51,893 nucleotides of DNA from Amphritea atlantica (GCF_018860855.1 NZ_JAHKQE010000031.1:1-51893); one strand, 5' to 3'; numbered from the stretch's first letter, positions 9,209 through 20,018 are shown. The notes: generated by a model from the sequence alone, not told the origin. Program-made: numbers and translations.

Positions 9209-10390
9209 GGAAACTACGATTAAGAAGTCGCAAAACACTCAACCTCTCTCTTTCGAATAAAAAAGCACAGGATGGTATCTGTTTTGATGTTTTTCACCAC
9301 TAAACAAGCTTATTTAGCCTTGTTTAGTGGATTTTAAACGGATTAACCCCTTGCCGCCCGTATCATCTGGTCAACCCTAAACACATTGGCTAAGGCAAAC
9401 AGCATCGCCAACTTGTTATCGTTTTTAGCCAATCCTCGATAGATGGCTTTCCTAAAACCAAACTGACGTTTTATGATCCGAAACGGGTGCTCTACTTTTG
9501 CTCGGATACTGGCTTTGAGGTATTCCGTTCGGATAGGTTGCTTGTTTATTCTCGGGTGCTTCTTGAGAAGACACACCTTGCTTGGCCCTTTCTTTTTATA
9601 AATAGTTCAATCAGCCAATCCGCCTCGATGTCTTTCAGTTCTTCTCGCTTTTGTGCGCCTCGATAACCAGAATCCGCTGAAATAAAGGTTTCCTCACCAT
9701 GAAGCAAATTTTCTGTTTCTGTGATGTCATGTACGTTGGCGGCTGTTGTGCTTAGGCTATGCGTCAGGCCGGTTCTCGCGTCCACGCCAATATGAGCTTT
9801 TAGACGAAAAAAACCATTGCTTTCCTTTTTGGGTTTGGTGCATCTCGGGATCGCGAGCTTTCGCTTTATTCTTCGTTGAGCTGGCGGCTTCAATGATGGT
9901 GGGTCGACAATCGTGCCTTCTTTTAAGCAAATCCCTGCGCTGGACAACCATTTATTGACCTCTTTAAACAGCAGACGGGAGAGCTTATGTTTTTCCAGCA
10001 AGTGCCTAAAATTCATAATAGTAGTGTGGTCAGGGATAGCGATGTCCAGCGACAACCCAGCAAAAAGGCGCATCGACGTGATTTCATAAAGCGCATCCTC
10101 CATGGCAGGATCACTCATGTTGTACCAATGTTGCATACAGTGAATGCGAAACATGGTGGACAATGGATACGGTCTTCTTCCTTTTCCGGCTTTTGGGTAG
10201 AAAGGTTCAATCACCGCTTCAAGCTGATCCCACGGCATCAGTTCGTCCATTCGAGTCAAGAAAATTTCTTTGCGTGTTTTACGACGCTTATTGTTGAATT
10301 CACTGTCGGCAAAAGTAAGTTGATGTGACATGGTCAAGCTCGAAGGTTAAAAATTAATTGTCTCATGGGAAGGACTTATTCGCATATTCC
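9209..10390 (-). mobile_element. IS5-family insertion sequence, near full length but dead
   Basis: About 1182 bp. The left end GGAAACTACGATTAAG is preceded by CTAG (9205-9208). The right end is ACTTATTCGCATATTCC (to 10390). The right flank is TTAT, not CTAG, so no target duplication matches and the element or its flank has been rearranged. An 11-bp hairpin, CCACTAAACAA/TTGTTTAGTGG (9297-9330), lies downstream of the transposase stop. The transposase inside has several frameshifts. Confidence 0.8.
9343..10337 (-). pseudogene. IS5-family DDE transposase with frameshifts
   Basis: N-terminus [12 protein letters not shown], then [32 protein letters not shown] and the first catalytic Asp in EGTIVD. 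A one-base loss after that Asp (near 9903) is compensated by a seventh T in a T-run near 9805, with the correct segment ([20 protein letters not shown]) lying in the other frame between them. A third shift near 9570 separates the C-terminal part ([10 protein letters not shown] to [15 protein letters not shown]). The homopolymer shift could be a sequencing error, but three indels together argue for a dead gene. Confidence 0.85.
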
Positions 10391-10708
10391 TTATATTTAC
10401 TTAATAGTCATTAGTCTACACCTATCACCCCTTACATGACGACAGTAAAATTATTAAAAAAGTATCCGATAAATCCAACAAAATCAAAAACTTAAAAAAC
10501 AACTTGAAAAAACAGCATTTTGAAAAAAATCAAATCTAGAACATCTTAATATCGACTTAAATTTAAGTTAAATACGACCATCTTGCTTCTTTAATAAAAG
10601 TTCGGGTATGGTTAAGACATGTCTAATTTCGCTTTACCATTGCACATGTTGCATTTGAAAACGATGTTCAACATATAATTTATGTGCTTATTTTTTCACG
10701 AGGTGTAA
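10391..10708. promoter_or_regulatory. AT-rich upstream region of usp/TAXI operon
   Basis: A 318-bp stretch with no gene. A TATAAT at 10674-10679 is a plausible -10 element about 30 bp before the Usp start at 10709, but no well-spaced -35 is obvious. Nothing else is recognised. Confidence 0.4.
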
Positions 10709-11185
10709 ATGTCTCTAACATCTATTAAAACAATACTTTGTACCACTAACCTAGATGATCACACCCGGCCGGTACTCAGAGAAGCGGTTAATCTTGCTTT
10801 GTCATTTAAAGCACAACTAATTATGTTACATGTCATGAAGCCAATCGGAGAAATAGGACATAACATTATTATTAATAACTTTTCCAAAGATAAAGCGCTG
10901 TCTATCTATCGACACGAACTCAGTGAGATAAGAGACAAAATGATGAAAAGGTCTCTGGACTTCTTCGAAGAGGAATTAGGTGATGATATCGACTATTCAT
11001 CATTGAATATGAAACAGGTTGTTCTTGATGGGGACAGAGTTAAGAATATTTTAAGAATGGCAAAAAAATCCGATATAGTCGTGATGGGATCACACAGTTA
11101 CTTTGGATATTCAAGCAATACTACAAGACAGGTTATTAAGAGATCCCCCTGCCCTGTTTTTGTAGTACCCACTAAAGTCAGTTAA
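10709..11185 (+). CDS. Universal stress protein family (UspA)
   Basis: A 158-residue single Usp domain: an N-terminal strand (IKTILCTTNLDD), the central VVMGSHSYFG loop and the C-terminal SPCPVFVVP. In ATP-binding Usp proteins the loop reads GxxGx9GS/T; here the second glycine is Ser and the terminal GS is replaced by NT, so nucleotide binding is doubtful. GAGGTG precedes the ATG. It directly precedes a TAXI-TRAP binding protein. Usp genes commonly accompany TRAP transporters (TeaD-like proteins regulate uptake), and the paralogous locus at 37-41 kb also has one. Confidence 0.88.
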   Translation: MSLTSIKTILCTTNLDDHTRPVLREAVNLALSFKAQLIMLHVMKPIGEIGHNIIINNFSKDKALSIYRHELSEIRDKMMKRSLDFFEEELGDDIDYSSLNMKQVVLDGDRVKNILRMAKKSDIVVMGSHSYFGYSSNTTRQVIKRSPCPVFVVPTKVS

Positions 11186-11243
11186 TTATTGGTTATTTCA
11201 GTTTCACGTATTTAATAAATACTAAAATAGGAAAAGGTAGTTT

Positions 11244-12224
11244 GTGATTATGAAGATGAGTATTTTAACAAGCGCTCTTGCGCTCGGCGTGTTATCTGCA
11301 GGTATTGCAACCACGACAGTGGCGGCAACCAAAACCCATGTATCGATCGGCACCGGCGGTCAGACAGGCGTTTACTACGTAGTAGGCCAGTCGATATGCA
11401 AGATGGTAAACCGTACCAGCAAGGAACATGGCTTGCGCTGCTCCGCCCCCTCCACTGGCGGATCCATCGCCAACCTGAACTCCATCCGTGATGGTGGCCT
11501 GGATATGGGTGTTGCCCAGTCCGACTGGCAATATCATGCTTATAACGGCACTTCTAAGTTCGAGAAAATTGGTGCCAACAAATCCCTGCGGGCGGTGTTC
11601 TCGGTCCATGCTGAACCTTTTACTGTCGTCGTCCGAGCAGATTCCGGGATTAAGCACTTTGATGAACTGGAAGGTAAGCGCGTTAACATCGGCAACCCAG
11701 GTTCCGGCCAACGTGGCACCATGGAAGTGATGATGGGTCTGAAGGGTTGGGACAAATCCAGCTTTAAGCTGACCGCCGAGCTGAAATCCAGCGAGCACTC
11801 TCAAGCTCTGTGTGACAACAAGATCGATGCTTTTGTTCACACTGCCGGTCACCCGGTCGCGAACATCAAGGAAGCCGCCTCAAGCTGTGATGTGCGAATT
11901 GTTCCGGTCACCGGCGATTACGTCGACAGGTTGGTCAGCGAACATGCCTACTACTCAGCAGCGCAGATCCCCGCCGGCATGTACAAAGGCACCGACATAG
12001 ACATCGACACTTTTGGTGTAAGCGCTACCTTTGTGTCATCCGATCAGGTTCCTAGCGAGACCATCTACCAACTGGTGAAGGCCGTCTTTGAGAACTTCGA
12101 TCGCTTCAAGCGTTTACACCCTGCTTTTGCCAACCTGAAACCTGAAGACATGATCAAAAATGGTCTCTCTGCCCCTCTGCATGACGGGGCTGTGCGATAC
12201 TACAAAGAACGCGGCTGGATGTAA
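11244..12224 (+). CDS. TAXI-family TRAP transporter substrate-binding protein
   Basis: A 326-residue periplasmic protein. The signal peptide covers roughly residues 1-28 (hydrophobic ILTSALALGVLSAGIA, cleavage near TVAA). The mature start SIGTGGQTGVYYVVGQ is the hallmark of the TAXI family, followed by APSTGGSIANL and MGVAQSDW. It captures the substrate and delivers it to the fused permease downstream. I kept the GTG at 11244 because AAAAGG lies six bases upstream; the ATG at 11250 is the alternative. Third codon positions look richer in G/C than in adjacent genes. It is paralogous to the protein at 37091-38080. The ligand is unknown; characterised relatives take up amino or organic acids. 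Confidence 0.92.
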   Translation: MIMKMSILTSALALGVLSAGIATTTVAATKTHVSIGTGGQTGVYYVVGQSICKMVNRTSKEHGLRCSAPSTGGSIANLNSIRDGGLDMGVAQSDWQYHAYNGTSKFEKIGANKSLRAVFSVHAEPFTVVVRADSGIKHFDELEGKRVNIGNPGSGQRGTMEVMMGLKGWDKSSFKLTAELKSSEHSQALCDNKIDAFVHTAGHPVANIKEAASSCDVRIVPVTGDYVDRLVSEHAYYSAAQIPAGMYKGTDIDIDTFGVSATFVSSDQVPSETIYQLVKAVFENFDRFKRLHPAFANLKPEDMIKNGLSAPLHDGAVRYYKERGWM

Positions 12225-12242
12225 GCGAATTAAAACAAATAT

Positions 12243-12268
12243 AAAAAGGGCTCTATAGCCCTTTTTTT
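12243..12268 (+). terminator. Intergenic rho-independent hairpin between TAXI gene and permease
   Basis: AAAAAGGGCT (12243-12252), loop CTAT, AGCCCTTTTT (12257-12266), then further Ts. It lies between two genes of one transport system and is likely a partial terminator that makes the binding protein more abundant than the permease. The paralogous locus has an equivalent hairpin at 38098-38120. Confidence 0.85.
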
Positions 12269-12302
12269 TAAAACCCTATGCTGTTTCTTTAGGTATAACA
12301 AT

Positions 12303-14948
12303 ATGGCTAATAAATTACAAATTACTGAAGTCAATGTAGAAGAGCTGGTCGCCGCTGCCGACTCCGGTGGTCGTAAGGCCACCGGATATACAAATTCATT
12401 TATCCTTACTGTGGCTTTTATCTGGTCATTATTTCAACTTTGGATATCCTCGCCTCTGCCTTACATGGTTGATATCGAGTGGTTACGAGTCAATGGCAAC
12501 CAGGCAAGATCTATCCACCTGGCATTCGCCGTTTTACTTGTATTCTTAAGCTATCCCAGATCAAGAACCAGCCCTCACCATTATGTGCCACTCACTGATT
12601 GGATTTTAGCCTTTGTTGGTTCTGCAGCGGCTGCGTACTACTACCTGCAATACGAGCAGATATCTGATAGGGTTGGTGCACCTATTTTGATGGACATCGT
12701 TGTTGCCTGTATAGGTGTAGCACTCCTGCTTGAAGCAGCCAGACGAAGCTTGGGGCCAGCCTTACTCGTTATTGCTGTGGTCTTTCTGGGTTATTCATTT
12801 TATGGCAACTTCATGCCTGAAATCATTCAGCATAAAGGCTACAGCCTATCTGAAGTAGTAAATCACCAGTGGATAACAACTGAAGGCGTATTTGGTGTAG
12901 CGCTGGGAGTATCGACTGATTTCGTTTTTCTATTTGTTTTATTTGGTGCGTTACTCGAAAAGGCTGGGGCAGGAAACTACTTTATAAGTCTTGCTTTTTC
13001 ATTGCTGGGCCATTTTAAAGGTGGGCCAGCTAAAGCTGCAGTGGTCGCTTCAGGATTAACCGGTGTTATCTCTGGCTCATCAATCGCTAACGTCGTTACC
13101 ACCGGCACATTTACTATACCTATGATGCGCAAAGTTGGCTTTAGCGCAGAGAGAGCGGGCGCCGTAGAAGTAGCTTCATCAGTTAACGGCCAGATCATGC
13201 CGCCCGTAATGGGGGCTGCCGCTTTCCTCATGGTTGAGTATGTCGGTATCAGCTATATAGAAGTTATCACGCATGCTTTTCTACCGGCCCTAATCTCTTA
13301 TATTGCTCTAGTATATATCGTTCACCTTGAGGCGTTAAAATGCAACATGAAGGGCTTAAAAAAGCCCAAAAACTCCAGGGTTTTTTTTCAAAAACTATCC
13401 GGGATAGTGTTCGGCTTTCTTGCTGTATCCTCGATTGCGGCGGCAGTTTATTACGGTTTGGGATGGATAAAACCACTTGCAGGTGAGAATAGCGGCTGGG
13501 TAGTAACTCTTATTGTTATGGCTGTATATATCCTCCTCATTAAATTTTCTGCAAAACATCCTAACCCCGATACATCCGATGCTGACGACCCTGACTATGT
13601 ACTCCCTGATCCGGGTGAAGTGTTTAAATCCGGGATCCATTATCTGCTACCCGTGGTTGTATTAGTCTGGGCATTAATGATAGAGCGTCTATCTCCGGGC
13701 CTGAGTGCATTTTGGGGCTCAGTTCTATTGATAGTGATCATTCTCACTCAGAAGCCACTGATAGCGTTCTTTCAGGGAGAGTCTTCGCTTGGTAATTATA
13801 TCATGCAGGGTGTCATGGATCTTTGGGAGGGCTTAGTTGGTGGTGCCCGAAACATGGCAAGTATATCCATAGCCACGGCTACTGCAGGAATTATTGTAGG
13901 ATCCGTTTCACTGACAAGTGTCGGAGCCGTTCTCGCTGATCTTGTGGAGATCCTGTCATTAGGTAATGTCACTTTAATGCTCGTCCTGATCGCATTTCTT
14001 TGCCTGGTGCTTGGAATGGGATTGCCCACAACGGCTAACTACATAGTTGTTTCATCGTTATTAGCAGGTGTTGTCGTCGAGCTAGGTGCTCAGAATGGGC
14101 TGATAGTTCCTTTAATAGCAGTTCACCTGTTTGTTTTCTATTTTGGATTGATGGCTGATGTAACCCCTCCGGTGGGTTTGGCATCTTTTGCCGCTGCGGC
14201 TGTTTCTGGAGGATCACCAATAAAAACCGGAGTGATTGCTTTTATGTATTCCATGAGAACAGCGATCCTTCCATTTTTATTTATTTATAATACTGACCTT
14301 CTTCTCATTGATGTTACCTGGTATGAGGGAGTGCTTATTTTCATAGTAGCCACTATAGCAATGTTGGCATTTACAGCCGCTACACAGGGCTATTTCGTCA
14401 CTAAGTCCAAGTGGCTAGAGACGGCTTTACTCTTACTGGCGGCCTTCAGCTTATTTAGACCGGGGTTTTGGATCGATCAAGTTTATGAACCTTATCAACA
14501 GGTTACGGCCAGCTCTGTTATTTCCACTCTCAACTCTTCTGATGAAGGACTCTATCGACTGAAGTTACTGGGTGAGGATGACAAGGGTAACCCAAGAACC
14601 TTTATTGCAGCAATTAATTTGCCTGAAGCTAATACTGCTGAAGAAAAGTTTGCTCAGATAGGCGTTACACTATATCAAACTGAACAGGGTGTGGAAGTGG
14701 ATAGCGTGGAAATAGGAAGTGCTGGTTCCGACGCTGGCTTACAGCCTTTCCAGGTTATTGTTGGAATGGAATTGCCTAATGAACAACCACCAAAGCAGCT
14801 AGTGTATATTCCTGCTCTTCTTATAATCCTGTTTGTGTGGCTTAAGCAGAGAGGCAGAGGTAGAAATGCCAAGATGCCACCTAGTCGTATTAAAACCAGA
14901 CAGGAAAACGCATGGAACAATCAATATATTAACGATACTTCTGTTTAA
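12303..14948 (+). CDS. Fused TRAP transporter permease (4TM + 12TM)
   Basis: An 881-residue inner-membrane protein combining the small (DctQ-like) and large (DctM-like) TRAP subunits. Hydrophobic segments start near residue 30. The conserved large-subunit core is clear: KGGPAKAAVVASGLTG followed by SGSSIANVVTTGTFTIP, then VEVASSVNGQIMPPVMGAAA and, in the second half, GMGLPTTANYIVVSS and ADVTPPVGLASFAAAAVSGG. After the last core segment (about residue 760) comes a soluble PDZ-like stretch (VDSVEIGSAGSDAGLQPF) and one more hydrophobic helix, as in fused permeases with a DUF3394-type tail. It drives Na+- or H+-coupled uptake of the ligand captured by the TAXI protein upstream. Confidence 0.93.
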   Translation: MANKLQITEVNVEELVAAADSGGRKATGYTNSFILTVAFIWSLFQLWISSPLPYMVDIEWLRVNGNQARSIHLAFAVLLVFLSYPRSRTSPHHYVPLTDWILAFVGSAAAAYYYLQYEQISDRVGAPILMDIVVACIGVALLLEAARRSLGPALLVIAVVFLGYSFYGNFMPEIIQHKGYSLSEVVNHQWITTEGVFGVALGVSTDFVFLFVLFGALLEKAGAGNYFISLAFSLLGHFKGGPAKAAVVASGLTGVISGSSIANVVTTGTFTIPMMRKVGFSAERAGAVEVASSVNGQIMPPVMGAAAFLMVEYVGISYIEVITHAFLPALISYIALVYIVHLEALKCNMKGLKKPKNSRVFFQKLSGIVFGFLAVSSIAAAVYYGLGWIKPLAGENSGWVVTLIVMAVYILLIKFSAKHPNPDTSDADDPDYVLPDPGEVFKSGIHYLLPVVVLVWALMIERLSPGLSAFWGSVLLIVIILTQKPLIAFFQGESSLGNYIMQGVMDLWEGLVGGARNMASISIATATAGIIVGSVSLTSVGAVLADLVEILSLGNVTLMLVLIAFLCLVLGMGLPTTANYIVVSSLLAGVVVELGAQNGLIVPLIAVHLFVFYFGLMADVTPPVGLASFAAAAVSGGSPIKTGVIAFMYSMRTAILPFLFIYNTDLLLIDVTWYEGVLIFIVATIAMLAFTAATQGYFVTKSKWLETALLLLAAFSLFRPGFWIDQVYEPYQQVTASSVISTLNSSDEGLYRLKLLGEDDKGNPRTFIAAINLPEANTAEEKFAQIGVTLYQTEQGVEVDSVEIGSAGSDAGLQPFQVIVGMELPNEQPPKQLVYIPALLIILFVWLKQRGRGRNAKMPPSRIKTRQENAWNNQYINDTSV

Positions 14949-14956
14949 TTAAAAAG

Positions 14957-14999
14957 CACTGCCCTGTATTAATTAAGTTATACAGGGCGGTGTGTTGTT
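14957..14999 (+). terminator. Rho-independent terminator after TRAP permease
   Basis: CACTGCCCTGTAT (14957-14969) pairs with ATACAGGGCGGTG (14980-14992), a 13-bp stem with one G-T pair and a 10-base loop, followed by a T-rich run. Confidence 0.85.
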
Positions 15000-15109
15000 T
15001 TTAAAAAAATTACAACCCTGCGTCAATACATACTTGTTATATTTTCAATATTAATTTATCGGTCTACAAATAAAATAAGTTCACTATTTCTTTATTGATG
15101 CGTGTTTAA

Positions 15110-16339
<1,230 letters not shown>

Positions 16340-17135
16340 GGAGACTGAGATTAAGTTACCAAATGCGGTCTAACTTCGTTTTTTTCTTAAATCCCGAAAA
16401 GAAGCTGAAAATTCCTCTGATTTCTCTGTCTGTATGCTGGTTTCCCAGCATACAGACGGATGATCCTGTGCTCTTAACATCTGATCAACTCGTGCAATGC
16501 TGGCAAGAGGGAACAACATAGCTAATTTACTATCGTTTTTCATCAAGCCACGATAGCGGGCTTTCACAAAACCAAACTAGCATTTGATAATCCGAAACGG
16601 GTGTTCTACTTTCGCTCGGATACTGGGCTTCAATGATGGTGGCATCGACCAATGTACCTTCTTTTAATCAGATCCCAGCATCTGACAGCCACAGATTTAC
16701 CTCATTGAATAACTTACGAGACAACCCCTTGCGTTCCAAAAGGTGACGGAAGTTCATGGTGGTTGTGTGGCAGGAATTGTTTTGTCTAGAGACAAACCAG
16801 CAAATAGGCGCATAGAAGAAATTTCATATAACGCATCTTCCATTGCTGGATCACTCAGACTGTAGCAGTTCTGCATGCAGTGAATATGCAGCATTGTAGA
16901 GAGAGGGTATGGGCGACGACTATTCCCTGCCTTGGGGTAATGGGGCTTAATGATTCCCTCCAGACGCTTCCAGCGGGATGAGTTTATCCATACGCCCAAG
17001 AAAGATTTCTTTACGGGTTTTTCTGCGTTTCTGAATGAGCTCGCTATCGGCAAAAGTGAGCTGATGATCCATGACTTATCTCGGTGAAAGTTGTTCCGCA
17101 GATTGTCTCAAGTTAAGGGACTTATTCGCACTTCC
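16340..17135 (-). mobile_element. IS5-family element with internal deletion and intact CTAG duplication
   Basis: The left end GGAGACTGAGATTAAG begins at 16340 and the right end CTTATTCGCACTTCC ends at 17135. Both are flanked by CTAG (16336-16339 and 17136-17139), the YTAR target duplication typical of IS5. At 796 bp it is about 340 bp shorter than the copy at 9209-10390. The deletion joint is near 16627, between two short CTGGC-like repeats. A 13-bp perfect hairpin, GTCTGTATGCTGG-TTTC-CCAGCATACAGAC (16428-16457), marks its 3' end. Confidence 0.88.
16400..17053 (-). pseudogene. Deleted and frameshifted IS5 transposase
   Basis: N-terminal pieces ([40 protein letters not shown]) and the C-terminal piece ([20 protein letters not shown]) are present. 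The middle, including most of the DDE core between the first catalytic Asp region and the RAKVEHPF motif, is deleted. Frameshifts occur near 16760 and around 16990. Not functional. Confidence 0.85.
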
Positions 17136-17191
17136 CTAGAACAACCCATCAGTTGAATATAGTGGCTTTAGTTGTTTAAGCCAAATATATT

Positions 17192-17905
17192 TTAATCCGA
17201 GTTAAATGCTTTATTAGCCACACCGTACATATCTAAAATCTTTTGCACTACAGTATCGAAATCTTTGGGGTTTTCCGATAAGTATTTTGCTATCTGATGA
17301 GGAGCTCCTGCGACAGTTAAATGCTCGCATCGCCGAGCTCGGGTGGCTGAGGAAATAAGCCTTTCTGGAATTTCCTTGGGGATCACCGTGTCGTTTTCGG
17401 ACTCTATAACCAATAGTGACCCGGTAAACTTAGAGAGTATCTCCCATGCATCCGATTCGGACCAGCTACGGTCTTGTCGAATGATTCGGGAAAACTCCTT
17501 TCCGAAGGGAGTTCTGTACGCCTCAGGCGAGTATATCCCGGGCACGAATAAAATCAGCATATCCACGGAGATCTGCTCTGTGATTTTAATAGCATTGTAC
17601 GCACCCATACTGCTTCCAATAATTGATATCAGAGATTTTTGATCTTGGGAAGTTATTAGGGCAAGCGCCTGTTCAGTGCGGCTTGCTAAACTCGAATCAC
17701 TCATCTGACCGCCTGTTTCTCCGTGTCCCAAGAAGTCGAGCGCGGTAGAGGTTATGTTGGATTCGGCTAGACGCTCCCGCAGCGAAAGGAAGCGCCCTCG
17801 GGTTGCGCTGCCTGCACCGTGAAGCACAAAGAGCGTACTGGTATTCAACGGACCAATTCGGTCAGCTTGGAGAACATGACCACGGTAATCAATTTTAAAG
17901 TCCAT
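17192..17905 (-). CDS. Alpha/beta hydrolase
   Basis: A 237-residue soluble alpha/beta hydrolase: oxyanion region VLHGAGSATRGRF, ALDFLGHGETGG, the nucleophile elbow IIGSSMGA with Ser99, an acidic residue in ESENDTVIP and a catalytic His in GAPHQIA. There is no signal peptide and no lid insertion. It stands alone between IS remnants on the minus strand. The fold is secure; the substrate (ester, thioester or other) is unknown. Confidence 0.85.
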   Translation of the reverse strand: MDFKIDYRGHVLQADRIGPLNTSTLFVLHGAGSATRGRFLSLRERLAESNITSTALDFLGHGETGGQMSDSSLASRTEQALALITSQDQKSLISIIGSSMGAYNAIKITEQISVDMLILFVPGIYSPEAYRTPFGKEFSRIIRQDRSWSESDAWEILSKFTGSLLVIESENDTVIPKEIPERLISSATRARRCEHLTVAGAPHQIAKYLSENPKDFDTVVQKILDMYGVANKAFNSD

Positions 17906-18247
17906 GATGTAAGATTCCTAACGCAGACAGGCTAGCTAATTCGCAACCTGTCTCCAGCCTATAAGTTAAAGTTGGTGTCGATTACTTCGTTGGGATCGCC
18001 GTGACTCTAGTATAGGCTGAACCGTGTACTCATCAGAGAATCATATCGTTTCTCTGAGCCTACCCGACAGCTATACAGCAACTCGCCTTTGACTACCGAG
18101 ACCGCTGCTTTTGGTAACTCGATAACGAATTGATCAAGGAGGACTTAAATTATCACATTCCCCCCCTCTTCAACCTGATTTTTTTCACAAATAAGTAATG
18201 AAAAGGATCTGTAGCCCTCATTTCATTCGGGCTCTGTGATGTATTAG
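17906..18247. other. Intergenic stretch without recognised features
   Basis: About 340 bp between the hydrolase start and an IS5 remnant. I see no gene and no clear promoter, only the upstream region of the hydrolase. TTAG at 18244-18247 is the target site of the adjacent IS5 remnant. Confidence 0.4.
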
Positions 18248-18480
18248 GGAAGGTACGATCAAGTCGCTTCTTTCCAGTCAGGCAGTCCCATCTGGCTATA
18301 TCAGCCAGAAAAACCATGGTTTCTGACCATTTACTTCTGCCTGAATACCCATTTCACGGTATTCAGACAAATTTGTCCTACGCACGTAGCATCTGACCTA
18401 CTCTGACGATATTGGCTAGAGCAAAAAGCGTCGCCAACTTGCTGTCGTTTTTCATCAGCCCACGATATCGCGCCTTGGTG
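18248..18480 (-). mobile_element. IS5-family remnant (3' end only)
   Basis: The outer end GGAAGGTACGATCAAG follows TTAG. Two hairpins come next: TCTGGCT/AGCCAGA (18291-18309) and CTGAATACC/GGTATTCAG (18341-18366). Then the C-terminal transposase codons read [20 protein letters not shown] and end QMLRA-stop. The element is cut off near 18480. Its transposase end is nearly identical to the copy at 33418-34410 over about 60 bp, so they are close relatives. Confidence 0.8.
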
Positions 18481-18556
18481 TCCTGTTATATTACATAACA
18501 GAACAACGTAGAGCCCTGTGTTACTCAAAGGCTAACACAACCTAATATCGGTTTAA

Positions 18557-19597
18557 TTAGAGACCATCTAATAACAACCAAGTACCCACCAGCGTGGCTA
18601 AAAACAGCGTATTAATCACCATCAACAACATAGGACGCCACCCCATCTCAGCCAATTCCTTGAATGAGGCTTTCATGCCCAAACCAACCATGGCAATAAT
18701 CAGACACCAGCGTGAAATTTCAATCATCGATTCAGTAATAATACCTGGCAAATAGCCAGTACTATTACAAAGTACAACGACAACAAAGGCAATTAGGAAT
18801 CCCGGCAAGGGCAACCCTGCGCCCTTCATCGGCAGGCTACCTGATTTTTGGCGAGTAACAATGATTGAGATTATTACGACCACTGGTACTAACATCGCGA
18901 CCCGAAGCAATTTTGAAAAAGTAGCGACATCTCCAACATTATCAGAGACCATATAGCCAGCCCCCACAACTTGGGCGACATCATGAATGGTAGCCCCTAA
19001 GAAAATACCACTTTCAGCTTCATCAAACCCCAACACACTAATCATTAAAGGATAAGAAATCATCGCAACGGTGCTTAACGCAGTCACGGTAATCACCGTG
19101 AAAATTAAGTGCTTTTCAGAGTTTTTATCTTGAGGTAATACCGCGGATACCGCTAGAGCTGCTGAAGCGCCACAAATGCCGACAGAAGCACCTGATAGAA
19201 TCCCTTGAGTGCTGCCTAATTTTAGCCATTTTCCACACATAATACTGCAAAAGATCGTGGCTGGAACGCCCACTAGCACAATGGCGATCGGCGTAAATCC
19301 TAAACTTAAAAGCTGTTCAATCGTAATTCTCGCCCCTAGCAAGGCGATACCAAAGCGCAGTACCGCTTTAGCAGAAAAAGCAATGCCTGCAACACAGCGA
19401 CCCTCAGCAGATAGGTAATTAAATGCCATCCCCATCAATACTGCGTAAAGAATTGTAGGGCCACCATAATGGTCAGAGACAAATGCTGCGGCCATACCAA
19501 CGACAAAACACATTAAGAACCCAGGTAGTATCTCTACGACCTGTGAACGTAAACCTGAAACCTTTGATGTAACCACGTACTCATTTACTGAACCCAT
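18557..19597 (-). CDS. YeiH-family putative sulfate/sulfite exporter (PSE family)
   Basis: A 346-residue inner-membrane protein with about ten hydrophobic segments. Family signatures include FGIALLGARITIEQLLSLG, LSGASVGICGASAALAVSAV, FLGATIHDVAQVVGAGYMVS and a C-terminal GLGMKASFKELAEMGW. Members are annotated as putative sulfate exporters and recur in sulfonate-degradation gene sets, where export of sulfite or sulfate is suspected. The ATG at 19597 has GGA seven bases upstream. It is the last gene of the minus-strand catabolic block. Two short stem structures follow the stop codon (TGTGTTA/TAACACA and TGTTAT/ATAACA). Confidence 0.88.
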   Translation of the reverse strand: MGSVNEYVVTSKVSGLRSQVVEILPGFLMCFVVGMAAAFVSDHYGGPTILYAVLMGMAFNYLSAEGRCVAGIAFSAKAVLRFGIALLGARITIEQLLSLGFTPIAIVLVGVPATIFCSIMCGKWLKLGSTQGILSGASVGICGASAALAVSAVLPQDKNSEKHLIFTVITVTALSTVAMISYPLMISVLGFDEAESGIFLGATIHDVAQVVGAGYMVSDNVGDVATFSKLLRVAMLVPVVVIISIIVTRQKSGSLPMKGAGLPLPGFLIAFVVVVLCNSTGYLPGIITESMIEISRWCLIIAMVGLGMKASFKELAEMGWRPMLLMVINTLFLATLVGTWLLLDGL

Positions 19598-19691
19598 TAT
19601 TCTATCCACTTATATTGTTATCATCAGGAAATAGTTGTTAGTTATCGCAGCAAGCTTGGTCATCAAGCCTGCTTTAACACCAACATCTGGG

Positions 19692-20018
19692 TTAGCTACC
19701 TGTACCGCCAATCGGGCTCCAAGATTCCGGTATCAGTATTTTATTTTCAATACTTTGTACTAGAGGACGCATCTGCAAGGCATATTTCAACCACTCTTCG
19801 CTCGCCTGTAACTCTAAGCGCCGCTGATAACGATCATCCAGCGACTCATAACCCCACATATGTACCACTTGATTCAACGGCCCTATATCGGTATGAAAAT
19901 ACCCCACCATATTGCCCAAAATTCTCACTTGGACATCTTTTCCTAGTGTTTCATAGAGTTTAAGAAATTCGCCTAACTTGCCATTTTTTAGCGTATAAAT
20001 ACGTTCATCTACAAACAT
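19692..20018 (-). CDS. NIPSNAP family protein
   Basis: A 108-residue protein with the NIPSNAP/dimeric alpha-beta barrel pattern: MFVDERIYTLKNGKLGEFLK, then GYFHTDIGPLNQVVHMWGYE, then a C-terminal helix and ENKILIP strand. GGAG lies before the ATG. Small NIPSNAP proteins are common in bacterial catabolic operons, but their role is not established. It sits between the semialdehyde dehydrogenase operon and the YeiH exporter, so it probably belongs to the same pathway. Confidence 0.88.
   Translation of the reverse strand: MFVDERIYTLKNGKLGEFLKLYETLGKDVQVRILGNMVGYFHTDIGPLNQVVHMWGYESLDDRYQRRLELQASEEWLKYALQMRPLVQSIENKILIPESWSPIGGTGS

Noticed and set aside
11292-11852. 186-codon open frame on the minus strand
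   Set aside because: It is fully antisense to the clear TAXI binding-protein gene and is explained by that gene's G/C-rich third positions.
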